From Anomaloglossus baeobatrachus (Eukaryota > Chordata > Amphibia > Anura > Aromobatidae): DNA of 64,000 nt. The notes below the pieces were generated by a model, which ran no database searches, was not told where the DNA came from, and saw only the letters and a program-made list of their open reading frames with translations. The stretch covers positions 683,363,637 through 683,427,636 of the forward strand of contig NC_134354.1 of NCBI RefSeq assembly GCF_048569485.1, read 5' to 3'. Shown in pieces: positions 44,143-54,456 of the stretch (the first letter of the stretch is position 1; every line of letters begins with the position of its first letter). The position numbers and the translations under genes were made by a program.

Positions 44143-45019
44143 TGTGAATGTTAGTTATGTCTTGGCTGCTGGGAGGCTCCCTCTGGTGGCCAGGAAGGGT
44201 TTGGACAGAGATCAGGTGTGTTGTGCAGTGGGTGTTTCCTTTCCTAACTCTCTGCTTATTTAAGTCCTGGTCTGATTGCAGGCTGTTGCCGGATGTCAGT
44301 TGTTCTTTGTATCTCTAGCCTGCTTAATCCTGCTCTTCATCACATCCACTCCAGATAAGTTCTTGCTCTTTATTTATTGCCTGGTTCTTTTGCTTATCTG
44401 GGTTTGTCATTTGTTGTGGTTGGTTTCAGTTTATTTCCTTCCAGGGATTTTCCCCCTCAGTGGATTGTTGAGTAACTCCCTGCAGTTCTGTGTGGAGTAT
44501 AGCTCCTTTGGGTCCATGTGTTTATGGCTTGTTGAATTTGTTATAATTCTTGTGTTCTGTTCATTGGTATGACAATGGCACCTGGTATAGGACGGAGTTC
44601 AGATCGAGCGATCTGAGGGCCGTTTTGTACTATCAGGAAGTTGGTATTTTGCAGGGTTTTTCTCTGGCTACCATCAGTCCCTTTCCTGTCCTTTCCTATT
44701 TTAGTCAGCTGGGGCCTCACCTTTTGCTAATCCTGTCATCTATCTGTGTATTGTGTTTTTCCTATATCACCGCAGTCTTTGAATGTGGGGGGCTTGCTAT
44801 TCTTGTCTATTTTCTGAGGCAGAGAGTTATTCATCTTTCCTACCTTTAGGATAGTTAGTTCTCCGGCTGGGTTCGCGGTGCACAGGATGTTAGTTCACCC
44901 TTCGGCTACTTCTAGTTGTGTTGGTTAGTAAGGGGATGGCGGCCAGATTAGTTGCCAATGCTCTTGTCACCTTTTTGCCAATGATTTGTGGTGATCTTCC
45001 ATGGTTCCGGATCATAACA
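44143..45019. mobile_element. 877-bp insertion, TG...CA, 9-bp duplication
   Basis: Begins TGTGAATGTTAG and ends ATCATAACA. CTGGAGTGT is found on both sides (44134-44142 and 45020-45028). The TG...CA ends suggest a solo LTR of another family, but a 9-bp duplication is long for that; ends have no convincing inverted repeats beyond TGT/ACA. No coding region. It interrupts the LTR element and so is younger. Confidence 0.6.
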
Positions 45020-45654
45020 CTGGAGTGTGTCTCACAGCAACAACCCTGCGCTGCCTCAGCCGAGGCCTGGGATCGGGAAACGGCCAGCTTTACCAGCTGG
45101 GCAGGTCTCCGGTTTGTGATGGCCTCCCTCTTGGCCAGGCGGACTGCTGGGGCCGGGGTCTCTCTGGGCGTCGCTTTCTCCAGGACTGGAGGGATCATGT
45201 CTGGGACGGGCATTTTCCAGGGTAACGGGGTCGGTGCGGGCCGAGCATACGGCCGTCCGCGGGCCGCATTTACAGGTGGGTCCTCACGGGCAGTTAGGAC
45301 GGGTTCCACCGCTGGTGTCGGGGGCGGCAGACCAAGCAGGGGGGCAGCCGCAGCTGGAACGGGCCGTGGAGGAGGCGACAGGGGAAGCGGGGGCAGACCG
45401 GGTCCCTCAGCCGCAGCGACCGGTCCCTCCAGGACACAGGAGCGTGGGTCGCCCACCCGCTCCTCCAAATTCGCCTCCATCTCGCGTGCCTGCACAGCCG
45501 AAGCGATCTCCCCCATCTCGGTTGCCCACTGCTCCATCAGGTACCTCACCTGCACTTGTAGGCGGCAACACATAAGAGTCGTCTGGGCTTCCACCCATGC
45601 CGCTGTTCCGGGCTCGGGCTCCGGGAATTCGGGCTTCTCAGACGGGGTGGACAT
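45020..45654 (-). pseudogene. element protein, N-terminal part
   Basis: On the minus strand, beginning MSTPSEKPEFPEPEPGTAAW. The PGTAAWVEAQ start, M-x-Q-W-A-T-E-M-G-E-I-A-S-A-V helix, LEERVGDPRSCV and AEGPGLPPL motifs match the proteins at 58940-59752, 22755-23507 and 53022-53873. A Pro/Ala-rich linker follows. The open frame formally continues into the inserted element beyond 45020, which is not part of the protein. Function unknown. Confidence 0.6.
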
Positions 45655-47183
45655 GTTGCAACTTGTTTGTCCAGGAACCAGACGGGTGGCAGAGTCCTGG
45701 AGTCCCTGCCTTTTATCTCCTCAGTCACATGAGGCTGGATCTTCACCCACCCCCCCCCCTTGGTCTTTTTGGGGCACTCGCCTTGCTTTTTGCACTGCTT
45801 TGCTCTCAGGGGGCGGGGCTTCACTTTTTCGCGCCCTTTCTGCTCGAAGACGGCTTGGGCGGGAAACTTCGCGCCACAGGAAGGGGACAAGATGATGGAT
45901 TCTGCAATTTTTCAGCGGGATGCCGCTAACAATAACTTCAAGGCGCACTTCCACAGGTAAGTGGACGGTTCTATCCTGTTCGCAGACGCCAGGAGAGTCT
46001 ATGTGTACCACCCACGGGCTCGGCCGGCTGCTGAGCCGCTCGGATCCGTGCTCGTACGGTGGGTGGCTCGAGCTCCTCACGGACCCGGGGGTCACATCGC
46101 TCTGCAAGGTGGTTGGCGCTACATGCAGGGACTTCGGTGGGGAGTTCCACAGCCGGGGCCGCGGTGGTTTGTAGGGGATATAAGTTCGTGACGCCACCCA
46201 CGGGTTGTGGTGAATGGATGGACACCACCGCTGCCGTTGACTAGGCCTCCTGGGGATGGTGTTGCGCAGCTTGGTGTTGACCCCTCCGTGGGTAGGTGAG
46301 TGATGGTCCCAGGGGCCCGAGGGAGGCGCTGAGGCGGGAGGATGGGTGCGCGCTGGGTGCTGGTGCGGCGCGGTGTGCGGCCCGAAGGCACTGGTGTACT
46401 CACTGATACAACACACTGGAGTCTGTGGTAAACCAAACGGGGTGATGAACGGTGCCCGCAGCCGGCTGCAGCTTCTCCCTTTTTGGTTGATGGTTTCCGC
46501 CTTTCTCCTGCACCTCTTTATGTGAATGTTTTGACTCCTATGCCTAAGCAACTGTAGTCTGCTCCCCGGCTTGTTGGGTATCGGGAGAGCCCTCTTTGCC
46601 CCCAGACGCTGGCCCCTTGGGTCTCTATGCCTTGGAGGTGGCTTGACACTAATGGTTGGGCTGTTGTCTTCAGTCGGGTCTTGTGTGGGAAAGGTCCTAA
46701 AGTCCAGTCCTCAATCAGTTGATTTGACTCAGCCCTGTGGTTTCTGGGCTTCGTACTGGGTCTGAGTACCCCTCCTGGTGCTCCGGTTTCCAATCGGTTC
46801 CCCGGTTTGGTACCGGCGGGCCACAGCCCGACCCTGGTCCCTACCACTGTCTGCCTCCTTGCCAGAGGTGACTGGTCTCCAACCCAGACACCTGAGTAGA
46901 CTATTGGCAGGCCTGGTCACAGGTCTGCCCTTGAACTTGACTTCTCTCCTCCACTGTCAAACTACTCTCTAGAACTCCTCTGAACTACTGCTTTTTCCCG
47001 CCTCCAGGCCTGTGAACTCCTCGGTGGGCGGAGGCAACCGCCTGGCTTTGCCCCCCTGGTGTAGACATCAAACCTGGAGGGTGGTGACAAGGTTTTGAAG
47101 TTTGGCTGCTGTCACCTTTTTAGGGAGGGGTGTGTGTGTGCATGGGACTACCTGGGATGACCTGACTAGTCCAGGGCGTCACA

Positions 47184-47553
47184 TACACACGTGGCCAGTT
47201 GAGAGCCCTGGTGGCCAGAAACGCTAATCGGGTGATCGCTTGGTCTGACGTGTCGTACACATGTGGCCGACAGGGTGCTTTTGCAGCGGTCTTCCGGTCA
47301 ATGCTACCTGGTCACCATTAAGCGCATTAGGCAAACAAACGCTAACTGGATTGTCGTCCAGTCTGACGTGTCCCTAGACACGTGACCGGTTCCCAGGTCT
47401 CCTGGGTTATCTCAGAGCCACCCAGCTCTGTATTCTCCGCCTAACCTTCGGGTTACCAGCAGCTCCTTTGTCATCTGGAGCATGGTGGGCCCCGACTGGC
47501 GATTGGGATATATACCACCTTATCCTGATCTGTCAGTCCCCCCGTAACACAGT
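47184..47553 (-). repeat. older LTR-like repeat, right part
   Basis: Continuation of 41696-42030. Repeated CTGACGTGTC(G/C) and ACACATGTGGCC / ACACGTGACC words. Ends CCGTAACACA. Confidence 0.35.
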
Positions 47554-47764
47554 ACGAGTGAATTAAGCGAGGCTGAACATGTCCAGTCAAAATTGGCTGG
47601 TAAATCCTAACTGATGACTGGACAACCCCTTTAAGGTCAAGTTCAAAGACAGCAGCCTCCAGTGGTAGAAAGTGAAAATGCAGTGCAAATTCAAAAAATG
47701 TAAAGCAGCCACCAGTGGTCAAATAGCAGAGAGGTATCAAAATCTTTATAACATTTCTTTCTAA

Positions 47765-48125
47765 GGCTACATGCACACGCTGCTTTTTTTCCTACTTTTT
47801 TGCTGCTTTTTTGGCTGCAGTTTTGTCAGCAGAACTTTCTGACATCTGACTTCCCAGCAAAGTCTATGAGAAGTCAGATTTGTCATGCGCACATTGCAGT
47901 TTATTTGTCAGCGTTTTTTTTGTCAAAAGTTTGTGACAAAAAAAATGCAGCATGTTCATTCTTCCTGCGTTTTTGTCAACATTTGTCACCCATTGAAATC
48001 AATGAGGGCATCAAAAACGCAGGAAAAATGCATGCTAATCACAAGTGGTGCATTTTACCTGCCTTTTACCTGCGTTTTTGCTAGCAAAAACGCAGGTGAT
48101 TTGTCAGGAAGTGAGGTCAGGCAAG
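47765..48125. mobile_element. MITE-like, AGGCTACATGCACACGCTGC end
   Basis: The left end AGGCTACATGCACACGCTGC, interior TTTGTCA/TGACAAA words and a perfect hairpin CTGCGTTTTTGCTAGCAAAAACGCAG-type centre near 48070-48095 are seen. The matching right end is not found nearby. Confidence 0.4.
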
Positions 48126-48510
48126 TGGTCCCGTCCCGTCCTCCATGTGTTCCCCGAAGTACCGCTGTCCCCAGGGGAGATGATGTGGAGGACGGGACTA
48201 TCAGCAGCGGCAGCGAGAGGGGGATGGACGTTGGCAGCTGAAAACATTGATTTTTCCCTCTCGCTGCTGCCGCCGCTGATAGTCCCGTCCTCCACGTGTT
48301 CCCCGAAGTACCACTGTCCCCAGTGTGCACGCACAGGGGAGATGATGTGGAGGACGGGACTATCAGCAGCGGCGGCAGCGAGAGGGAAAAATCAATGTTT
48401 TCAGCTGCCAACGTCCATCCCCCTCTCGCTGCCGCCGATAGTCCCGTCCTCCACGTGTTCCCCGAAGTACCACTGTCCCCAGCGTGCACGCACAGGGGAG
48501 ATGATGGACC
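48126..48510. repeat. alternating palindromic modules, ~157-bp period
   Basis: A semi-palindromic module beginning GTCCCGTCCTCCA(T/C)GTGTTCC and closing with TGTGGAGGACGGGAC occurs at about 48126, 48283 and 48441 (third cut short). Between the modules lie GC(G/A)GCAGCGAGAGGG segments in alternating orientation. Longer frames here are a by-product of the GC-rich repeats. Confidence 0.7.
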
Positions 48511-48539
48511 CCTCTCACTGCCACCGCCGCCGCCGCTGA

Positions 48540-48735
48540 AAATCTCGTCCTCCACGCTCCTGCCGGCTCCACGCTCCTGCCGGCTCCACGCTCCTGCCGG
48601 CTCTACGCTCCTGCCGGCTCCACGCAGTAGCGCGATCAGCTGAGCTGTCACTGAGGTTACTCGCGGCCACCGCTGGATTCAGCGGTGGCCGCGGGTAACC
48701 TCGGTGACAGCTCAGCTGATCGCGCGGCTGTGTTC
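48540..48735. repeat. 17-bp tandem repeat and long hairpin
   Basis: CTCCACGCTCCTGCCGG is repeated about four times (48551-48625). Then a near-perfect hairpin (48628-48730) follows, with arms GCGCGATCAGCTGAGCTGTC... and its inverse around CCACCGCTG-GATT-CAGCGGTGG. No gene. Confidence 0.75.
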
Positions 48736-49326
48736 ATAAGCTGCATGGAGGTGACAGGAGCGGCGGTGTCTGCTGCTTCTCCGGTCACCTGCATGCAGCA
48801 GAGCTGGATGCGACGCTGGAGCATGCTGGATTACGCCGGACATGGAGGGCTTTGTCGGGGTTAATAAATTGGTAATGAGGGAATGTGTTTGTGTTTTTTA
48901 TTTCTAATAAAGGATTTTTCGGGTGTGTGTGTTTATTTACTGTAATTTACAGATTAATCATGGAGGGTGTCTCATAGACGCTCATAGTTGTTTTGACCAA
49001 TTTTTTTTTCCCACCACCCACCCACTGGAGTGAGAACTGTGTTTTTATTTTAAAAAAATTGTAATTTATAAATCTGGCATAACCTGAATAACCCAACTAT
49101 TCACATACCAAAATGTGTGAGAGCAGCGTAAAATCACAAAAAGTTGAGCCACAAAATCTGTTACTTTTTGACATCCCAATACGGGTATAAAAGACAAGAT
49201 AATGCCCTTGTAGAGTATTGAAAGCTGTTTTCTTGCCATCTCTGAGGCATATGAATTTATAAGCTCCCCTGAGATTAAGTTTAGTAAATCAGGGAATCCC
49301 AAGAATCTCCAAATGGACTTCTACAG
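48736..49326. other. repeat tail and unassigned sequence
   Basis: 48880-48980 resembles the AATAAA-rich end of the repeat at 405-1260. The remainder (49020-49326) is unassigned. Confidence 0.35.
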
Positions 49327-49904
49327 TAAAGCGGGCTTTACACACTGCGATATCGCCTGAATTTTGTCGTTGGGGTCACGGTTTTGGTGACGCACTTCCG
49401 CAATCGTTAGCGATATAGCTTTGTGTAACAGCGTTCAGGGATGTAAAATCGTCGCAAAAGCGTGATTTATCGCTAATCGGCTACACGGGTCCTAATTCCC
49501 AAAAATCGTTACTTCAGCAGTAACGAGGTTGTTCCTCGTTCCTGCGGCATCACACATCGCTGCGTGTGACGCCGCAGGAGCGAGGAACGTCTCCCTACCT
49601 GCCTCCCGGCCGCTATGCGGAAGGAAGGAGGTGGGCGGGATGTTACGTCCCGCTCATCTCCGCCCCTCCGCTGCGATTGGGCGGCGGTTCAGTGACGTCG
49701 CTGTGACGCCGCACGAACCGCCCCCTTAGAAAGGAGGCGGTTCGCCGGTCACAGCGACGTCGCCGGACAGGTAAGTATGTGTGACGGCTCTGGGCGATGT
49801 TGTGCGGCACGGGCAGCGATATGCCCATGTCGCGCAACAGATGGGGGCGGGTACGCACACTAGCGATATCGGGACCGATATCGCAGTGTGTAAAGTAGCC
49901 TTTA
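49327..49904. mobile_element. MITE, AAAGCGGGCTTTACACACTG ends
   Basis: The left end AAAGCGGGCTTTACACACTG, followed by CGATATCG, pairs with the right end CGATATCGCAGTGTGTAAAG-TAGCCTTTA. The interior holds GTTCCTCGTTCCTGCGGCATC / inverse hairpin arms and a CGCGACGTCAC block. No transposase. This is the best-preserved member of the 'GTGTAAAGC' MITE family here. Confidence 0.75.
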
Positions 49905-50698
49905 GACTTTGTTTAGCAGAATCTAAAAGGAGTTCACTAGTATTCAACCATTAACACCATTACAGGGATATGAACTTTTGTGAGGGGCTACCAAAATGCG
50001 TCTGCTCAGTCATTGCTGAGGTATTACACAACATCTCACTGTTATCTTGGTGCAAGAAGCAACAGGATGCCTTCAAAAGGTCTTGTGCAGACCATGTCTT
50101 GATGGGTCCGAGCAGTATTGATGGCACAAGGGCATAGCCGACATTTCTGGGGATGCTTAAGACATGCCCCCAACGAAGTCCCCACTCCCCTTGGTAATGC
50201 CCCTAACCAATCACAGAAAGCACACTTTGTGGTGGGTTTTACACAAATAATACCCTCCTACTGGAAACTATTAATACTGTTACAGGAATTCAGGTCAATT
50301 GGGCTGCTATATGGCTGGGGCTTGCAGCCACAATGTGGGCACAAACCTGAGCTTGTGTAAAGGAAGCGGTTTAATGTTACTGAAACTGTGATGTGCAACC
50401 ATAATTTAAGCCATGCTTATATTGCTGTTTATAGTTATAATATAGGACTACAGTATATTATACTATAAGAACTAATCATAAAATGGTAAGGAACTTGAAA
50501 AAAGTTGTCAAAGCTCGTTTATACAAAACCGCATGCAATTTTTACCGTAATTGCATCAAAACCTTTTGCAGGCAGTTTGATGCTTATAGAGGCCTCACAA
50601 TCTCCACCGACATACGATGTTGGAGAAGAGAGGGATCCAGAACATTGGATTTTATTTCTTTTGTTCTGAATAAACGCTGCTGACAGATTCTGACAGTG
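49905..50698. other. no recognised feature
   Basis: No supportable gene, RNA or repeat. A few short open frames lack recognisable content. Confidence 0.4.
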
Positions 50699-51849
50699 AC
50701 TCTGTGCCGCCCCCACGTCAGCAGCCGGGCTGCTCGGATATGGATCCGCAGTGGCTCGAGGGTCTCTGGACCCGGGGGTCGTGCGGACACTCAAATTAAA
50801 AGGGAGTGCGATATGTACAGGGGATTGTTGTGGATTGTTTGTGACGCCACCCACAGTGTGTGGTAATGTGGAGTACCACCGCTGCCTTTGGGAAGCACCC
50901 GGGGGCAATGGAGTGGCAGCAGGATGTTAACCCCTCCGTGTGTAAGGGTAGATGCCCCGGGGCTCAGTGTCCAGAACACAGGAGGTGATGGCTGTTGGTG
51001 GTGATGTACCGGGCCGGACCAGAGGGTGTTGGTGTACTCACGATTGAGTCAATGCACACGAGTCTGCTGGTAAACCAAGGTGTCAGTGGCCGGCTGCCGC
51101 TTCAGGGTGTATACGGTTCCCACACCTGGCTGGTGTACCAATGTCCCTTCCTCCGGCACTTTGTACTTCTTTCCTATTTTTGGACGACCTCGTATGGAAC
51201 GGGGAAGTCCACTCCCGGTTTTGTTTTGGTTGGGAGTTGTGCCCACGAAAACTGACCCTTGGAATCTCAGTGGGTTGTTGCGGATACCCTATCCCCCGCG
51301 GTGGGCTTCTGTTTTGCTCTATCTGGGCTCACACACTGGAACAATGTCTGGAACCTTGCTCCTGGCCTAGTTAATTAGAGAAGGGGGTTGCAACCGTCTT
51401 CTAACTAGGGTCCAGGTACCCCGCCTGTGCACGGTTTCCGGACCGGATCTCCGCTGTCGGTACCGGCGGGCTCCAACCCTGTCCCGGTCCACTTTGGATT
51501 TCCCGCGACCGGACTACCGTCGCCTTTGGACATGGTCCACTGCTTGCCACCTAGCCAGTAGACCAGGGCCACTACCCTGGCTACCCTTTACTAGGCTAGA
51601 CTTCCCTCCACTTCAACTCCGACTTCAACATGACTCAAACATGAACTTCAACTGACTGGTTCCCTCCCCCGGATCCTCAACACCCCTAGGTGGGCGCTTC
51701 CAATCCGCCTGGTCCACCCACTGGTGTGTCCTTCCTACCCTGAGGGGGGTGGCTAGGATTTTGTGGCAGATGGAACCTGATGTGGGATGGTGTTGTGTGG
51801 GGTGCGTGTTTTTCTGTGACCACCTGGCGGTGCCATGGCGTCACAACTC

Positions 51850-52107
51850 TCATAAACAGGGCTGCCATCAGGACATTACTTCCAGTAGTGGTGTATGAGC
51901 CCGGGAGTGCAGGGAGCCCGCAGACCCTAGCATCTATTTCAGCTGGATATGCACCCGAGGGCGCACATCCAGCTGAAATGCATTGCTGCACAGAAACCTG
52001 ACAGATCCCTGCACTTCAATAAACACTGCTGGCCAAACAGTGGCTGGCAGCAGACATCGGCGGTACCGTGACTGGGGGTGGTACATGACTGATGTCAGTT
52101 CACCTTG
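51850..52107 (+). repeat. duplicate of the element's right flank
   Basis: Matches 53976-54237 almost base for base, starting TCATAAACAGGGCTGCCATC. Each copy contains the small hairpin CAGCTGGAT(G/A)TGCACCCGAGG around GGGCGCACATCCAGCTG. Confidence 0.8.
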
Positions 52108-53021
52108 ACTAGGATTTTGTGGCAGATGGAACCTGATGTGGGATGGTGTTGTGTGGGGTGCGTGTTTTTCTGTGACTACCTGGTGGCGCCAGGGCATCAC
52201 ATTCCCCCTTGGTTTAATACAGCCCGTCTACAGGCTGTCCGGCCACTGACGTTTATTTTTCTAGAATAAACGGGAAAAAGGTAAAACCGGATAAGAACAT
52301 TTCTTCCCTTTATGGGAGGCACATTGCTTAAACGTTGCAAAAACAGGGTAAACATTACTTTCCCCTCCTTTACCCGCCACCCAAACAACCTGGTTCCTTG
52401 GTGCCACCACTAATCACGGTGAGCATCCCTTTTCCCCCAGTCCTAGGCTGTCCGGGTAATGCCTGCATGGTCCGGATAAAAATTTTCTTACCTGGCAGTC
52501 CATCTCAAGGGCCCATAGACTGGGGACCCTTGGCCTGGAGGGTAGCCACTGGTTTCATTAGTGACTGGGCCTCAGCCTACTCCACCGCAGGCACTTCCTC
52601 CAATCTACCTCTCCAGAGGCAGTGTAGTGGACGAGGAGTAACAAGAAAGTGGAAAGGAGTATTTACAGAACCCAAGAAAGTTTTTGGGGTGACTTCACCA
52701 GTCCTGAGGTCTTGGTCCATTGTTAAACTGTTAACGGGGCAACTTTAACACATAAACGGGTAGCCGGGAACAACTACCTTACTTCTTTTTACTCTATAAC
52801 ACAATCAGGTATGGGGCGGAGGCCGGCACTATCTTCCCCACTACCAGGGTATACAGGACACCATCCCAGGTATACCGGCCCCACTCCCCACACCGGTAAC
52901 AGCATATATTTATGACTTCTGATCCCACACCTCGGTTAGGGTGCTCTTTCTTCCAGTAGGCTCTGACAGCTACATCCACCCTCTTCTTCTCTCGAGTAGC
53001 AACCTCTCTGCGGAATTACCG

Positions 53022-53873
53022 TCACTGCCGCTCCCAGCCTGGTGCACAGTTCTCATGCCTCCCTTTTTGCTCAGGAGCCAGGCCTCTTAGGGTGCCCTTG
53101 GCGCCGGCGACGACCAGACTCTCTCTCTGCCGTGGGCCCCATTGCTCAGTGGCCTGCTCCTCCTCTCTGCAGGTGCACGCCGGCTGACTCACTGCCAGGA
53201 CGGGGTTACTGGGAGCGGCTGGCACCGCGGACCAGACAGACTTTCCGTCGGGTCCCGCCTTTGTTGTGGCTGGGCGGGCTGCCGGAGCCATCGTCATCTC
53301 CGTTGCGGCCGGACGGGCTGCCGGGGCCATTGTCATCTCTGTTGCGGCCGGGCGGACTACCGGGGCCGAGAATGACGTCATCAGGGCTGCGACCTGGCTC
53401 GGGGCCGGATGGGATGTCGTCAAGGTTGCAGCCTGGCTCGGGGCCGAGACGGGTGTCGGGCCGGTGGCACAGGCAAGGTCCGAGGTCCCCATTGCTGGGT
53501 CCTCCTCTTTAGACAAGATGGGTTCCACTGCCGTTATCAGGGGCAGCGGGCCGATCGAGGTGTTGGCCGCGGAAACGGGCGGCGAGGGAGGCAGCATGGC
53601 GAACGGGGGCAGGCCAGGCCCTTCAGCCGGTACGGCCGGTTCCTGGGGAACATAGGGGCGTGGGTCACCGCTTACCCGCTCCTCCGAGGCCATATCCAAC
53701 TTGCACGCCTGGACAGCTGCAGCCAGGCCCTTCATTTCGGTGGTCCACCGCATCATGATGAAGTGCGCCTGGGCCTGGATTCTCCGACACATCGTCTCCA
53801 TTTGCGCTTCAATCCAGTCGGTGGTCCCGGGAACGGGCCTCTCCACATGCTGGTTGTCGGACCCCTGAGACAT
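53022..53873 (-). pseudogene. element protein, N-terminal-domain family
   Basis: On the minus strand, 283 residues beginning MSQGSDNQHVERPVPGTTDW. The PGTTDWIEAQMETMCRRIQ start, M-x-R-W-T-T-E-M-K-G-L-A-A-A-V helix, EERVSGDPRPYVPQEPA and AEGPGLPPF motifs are shared with the other three copies, closest to 22755-23507. A Pro/Ala/Thr-rich middle contains three near-identical PAA(R/T)-x-T-E-M-T-M-A-P repeats. Further left (52794-52979) a cysteine-bearing C-C-Y-R-C-G-E-W stretch may be a diverged C-terminal part; no cold-shock motifs are recognisable. Function unknown. Confidence 0.55.
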
Positions 53874-54456
53874 AGGATTTTGTGGCAGATGGAACCTGAT
53901 GTGGGATGGTGTTGTGTGGGGTGCGTGTTTTTTTTTTTTCTGTGACCACCTGCCGGCGCCAGGGCGTCACAACTCTCATAAACAGGGCTGCCATCAGGAC
54001 ATTACTGCCAGTACTGGTGTATGAGGCCGGGAGTGCAGGGAGCCCGCAGACCCTAGCACCTACTTCAGCTGGATGTGCACCCGAGGGCGCACATCCAGCT
54101 GAAATGCATTGCTGCACAGAAAGCTCACAGGTCCTTGCACTTCAATAAACACTGCTGGCCAAACAGTGGCTGGCAGCAGACATCGGCGGTACCGTGACTG
54201 GAGGCGGTGCATGACTGATGTCAGTTCACCATGACGCGCATTCTTATGTAAGCTTCCAGCCACTGCGTGCTGGCTACAGAGGAGGACACTGCGTAACGTA
54301 GGAGCAGGGGGAAGGTAAGTAGAATGTTTTTATTATGTGCTAGAGACACAATGGGGAAAATATATAACAGGAAGGGGTCCCAGGATAAGGACATATAAAA
54401 GGATGGGCACAGGATGGGGACATAGATACCAGGATGGGGCCCAGGATGAGGAAATA

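Larger units (their letters stand above)
42031..47183 (-). mobile_element. short LTR element with cold-shock segment, carrying an 877-bp insertion
   Basis: Flanked by the 4-bp duplication TACA (42027-42030 and 47184-47187). The 5' LTR is 46004-47183; the 3' LTR (from 42031 to about 43030) is incomplete. A primer-binding-site candidate TGGCGTCTGCGAACAGGAT lies at 45973-45991. The internal region encodes the family's N-terminal part (44890-45654 region) and, nearer the 3' LTR, a cold-shock-like segment (43584-44103 region). Another element sits between them (44143-45019). The copy is broken, with several breaks, and is older than the copy at 57461-61930. Confidence 0.8.
50703..53971 (-). mobile_element. 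rearranged short LTR element
   Basis: A 1143-bp LTR (50703-51845) is flanked by ACTC on both sides (50699-50702, 51846-51849). It is followed by a copy of the right flank (51850-52107), a ~90-bp LTR-end piece (52111-52200), an internal region (52201-53875) and a second ~90-bp LTR-end piece (53876-53971). After that come ACTC and the full flank (53972-54240). The same LTR/flank junction therefore occurs twice, which suggests local duplication and LTR recombination. The element is broken and lacks a recognisable primer-binding site on its right side. Confidence 0.75.

Noticed and set aside
44918-45895. 325-codon plus-strand frame
   Set aside because: Antisense to the LTR-element protein and crosses the boundary of the inserted element; Gly/Arg-rich shadow of a Pro/Ala-rich frame.
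45721-46551. 276-codon minus-strand frame
   Set aside because: Runs through the LTR and primer-binding site of the element; no recognisable protein content.
48055-48651. 198-codon minus-strand frame
   Set aside because: Lies in GC-rich palindromic modules and a 17-bp tandem repeat; repetitive composition explains it.
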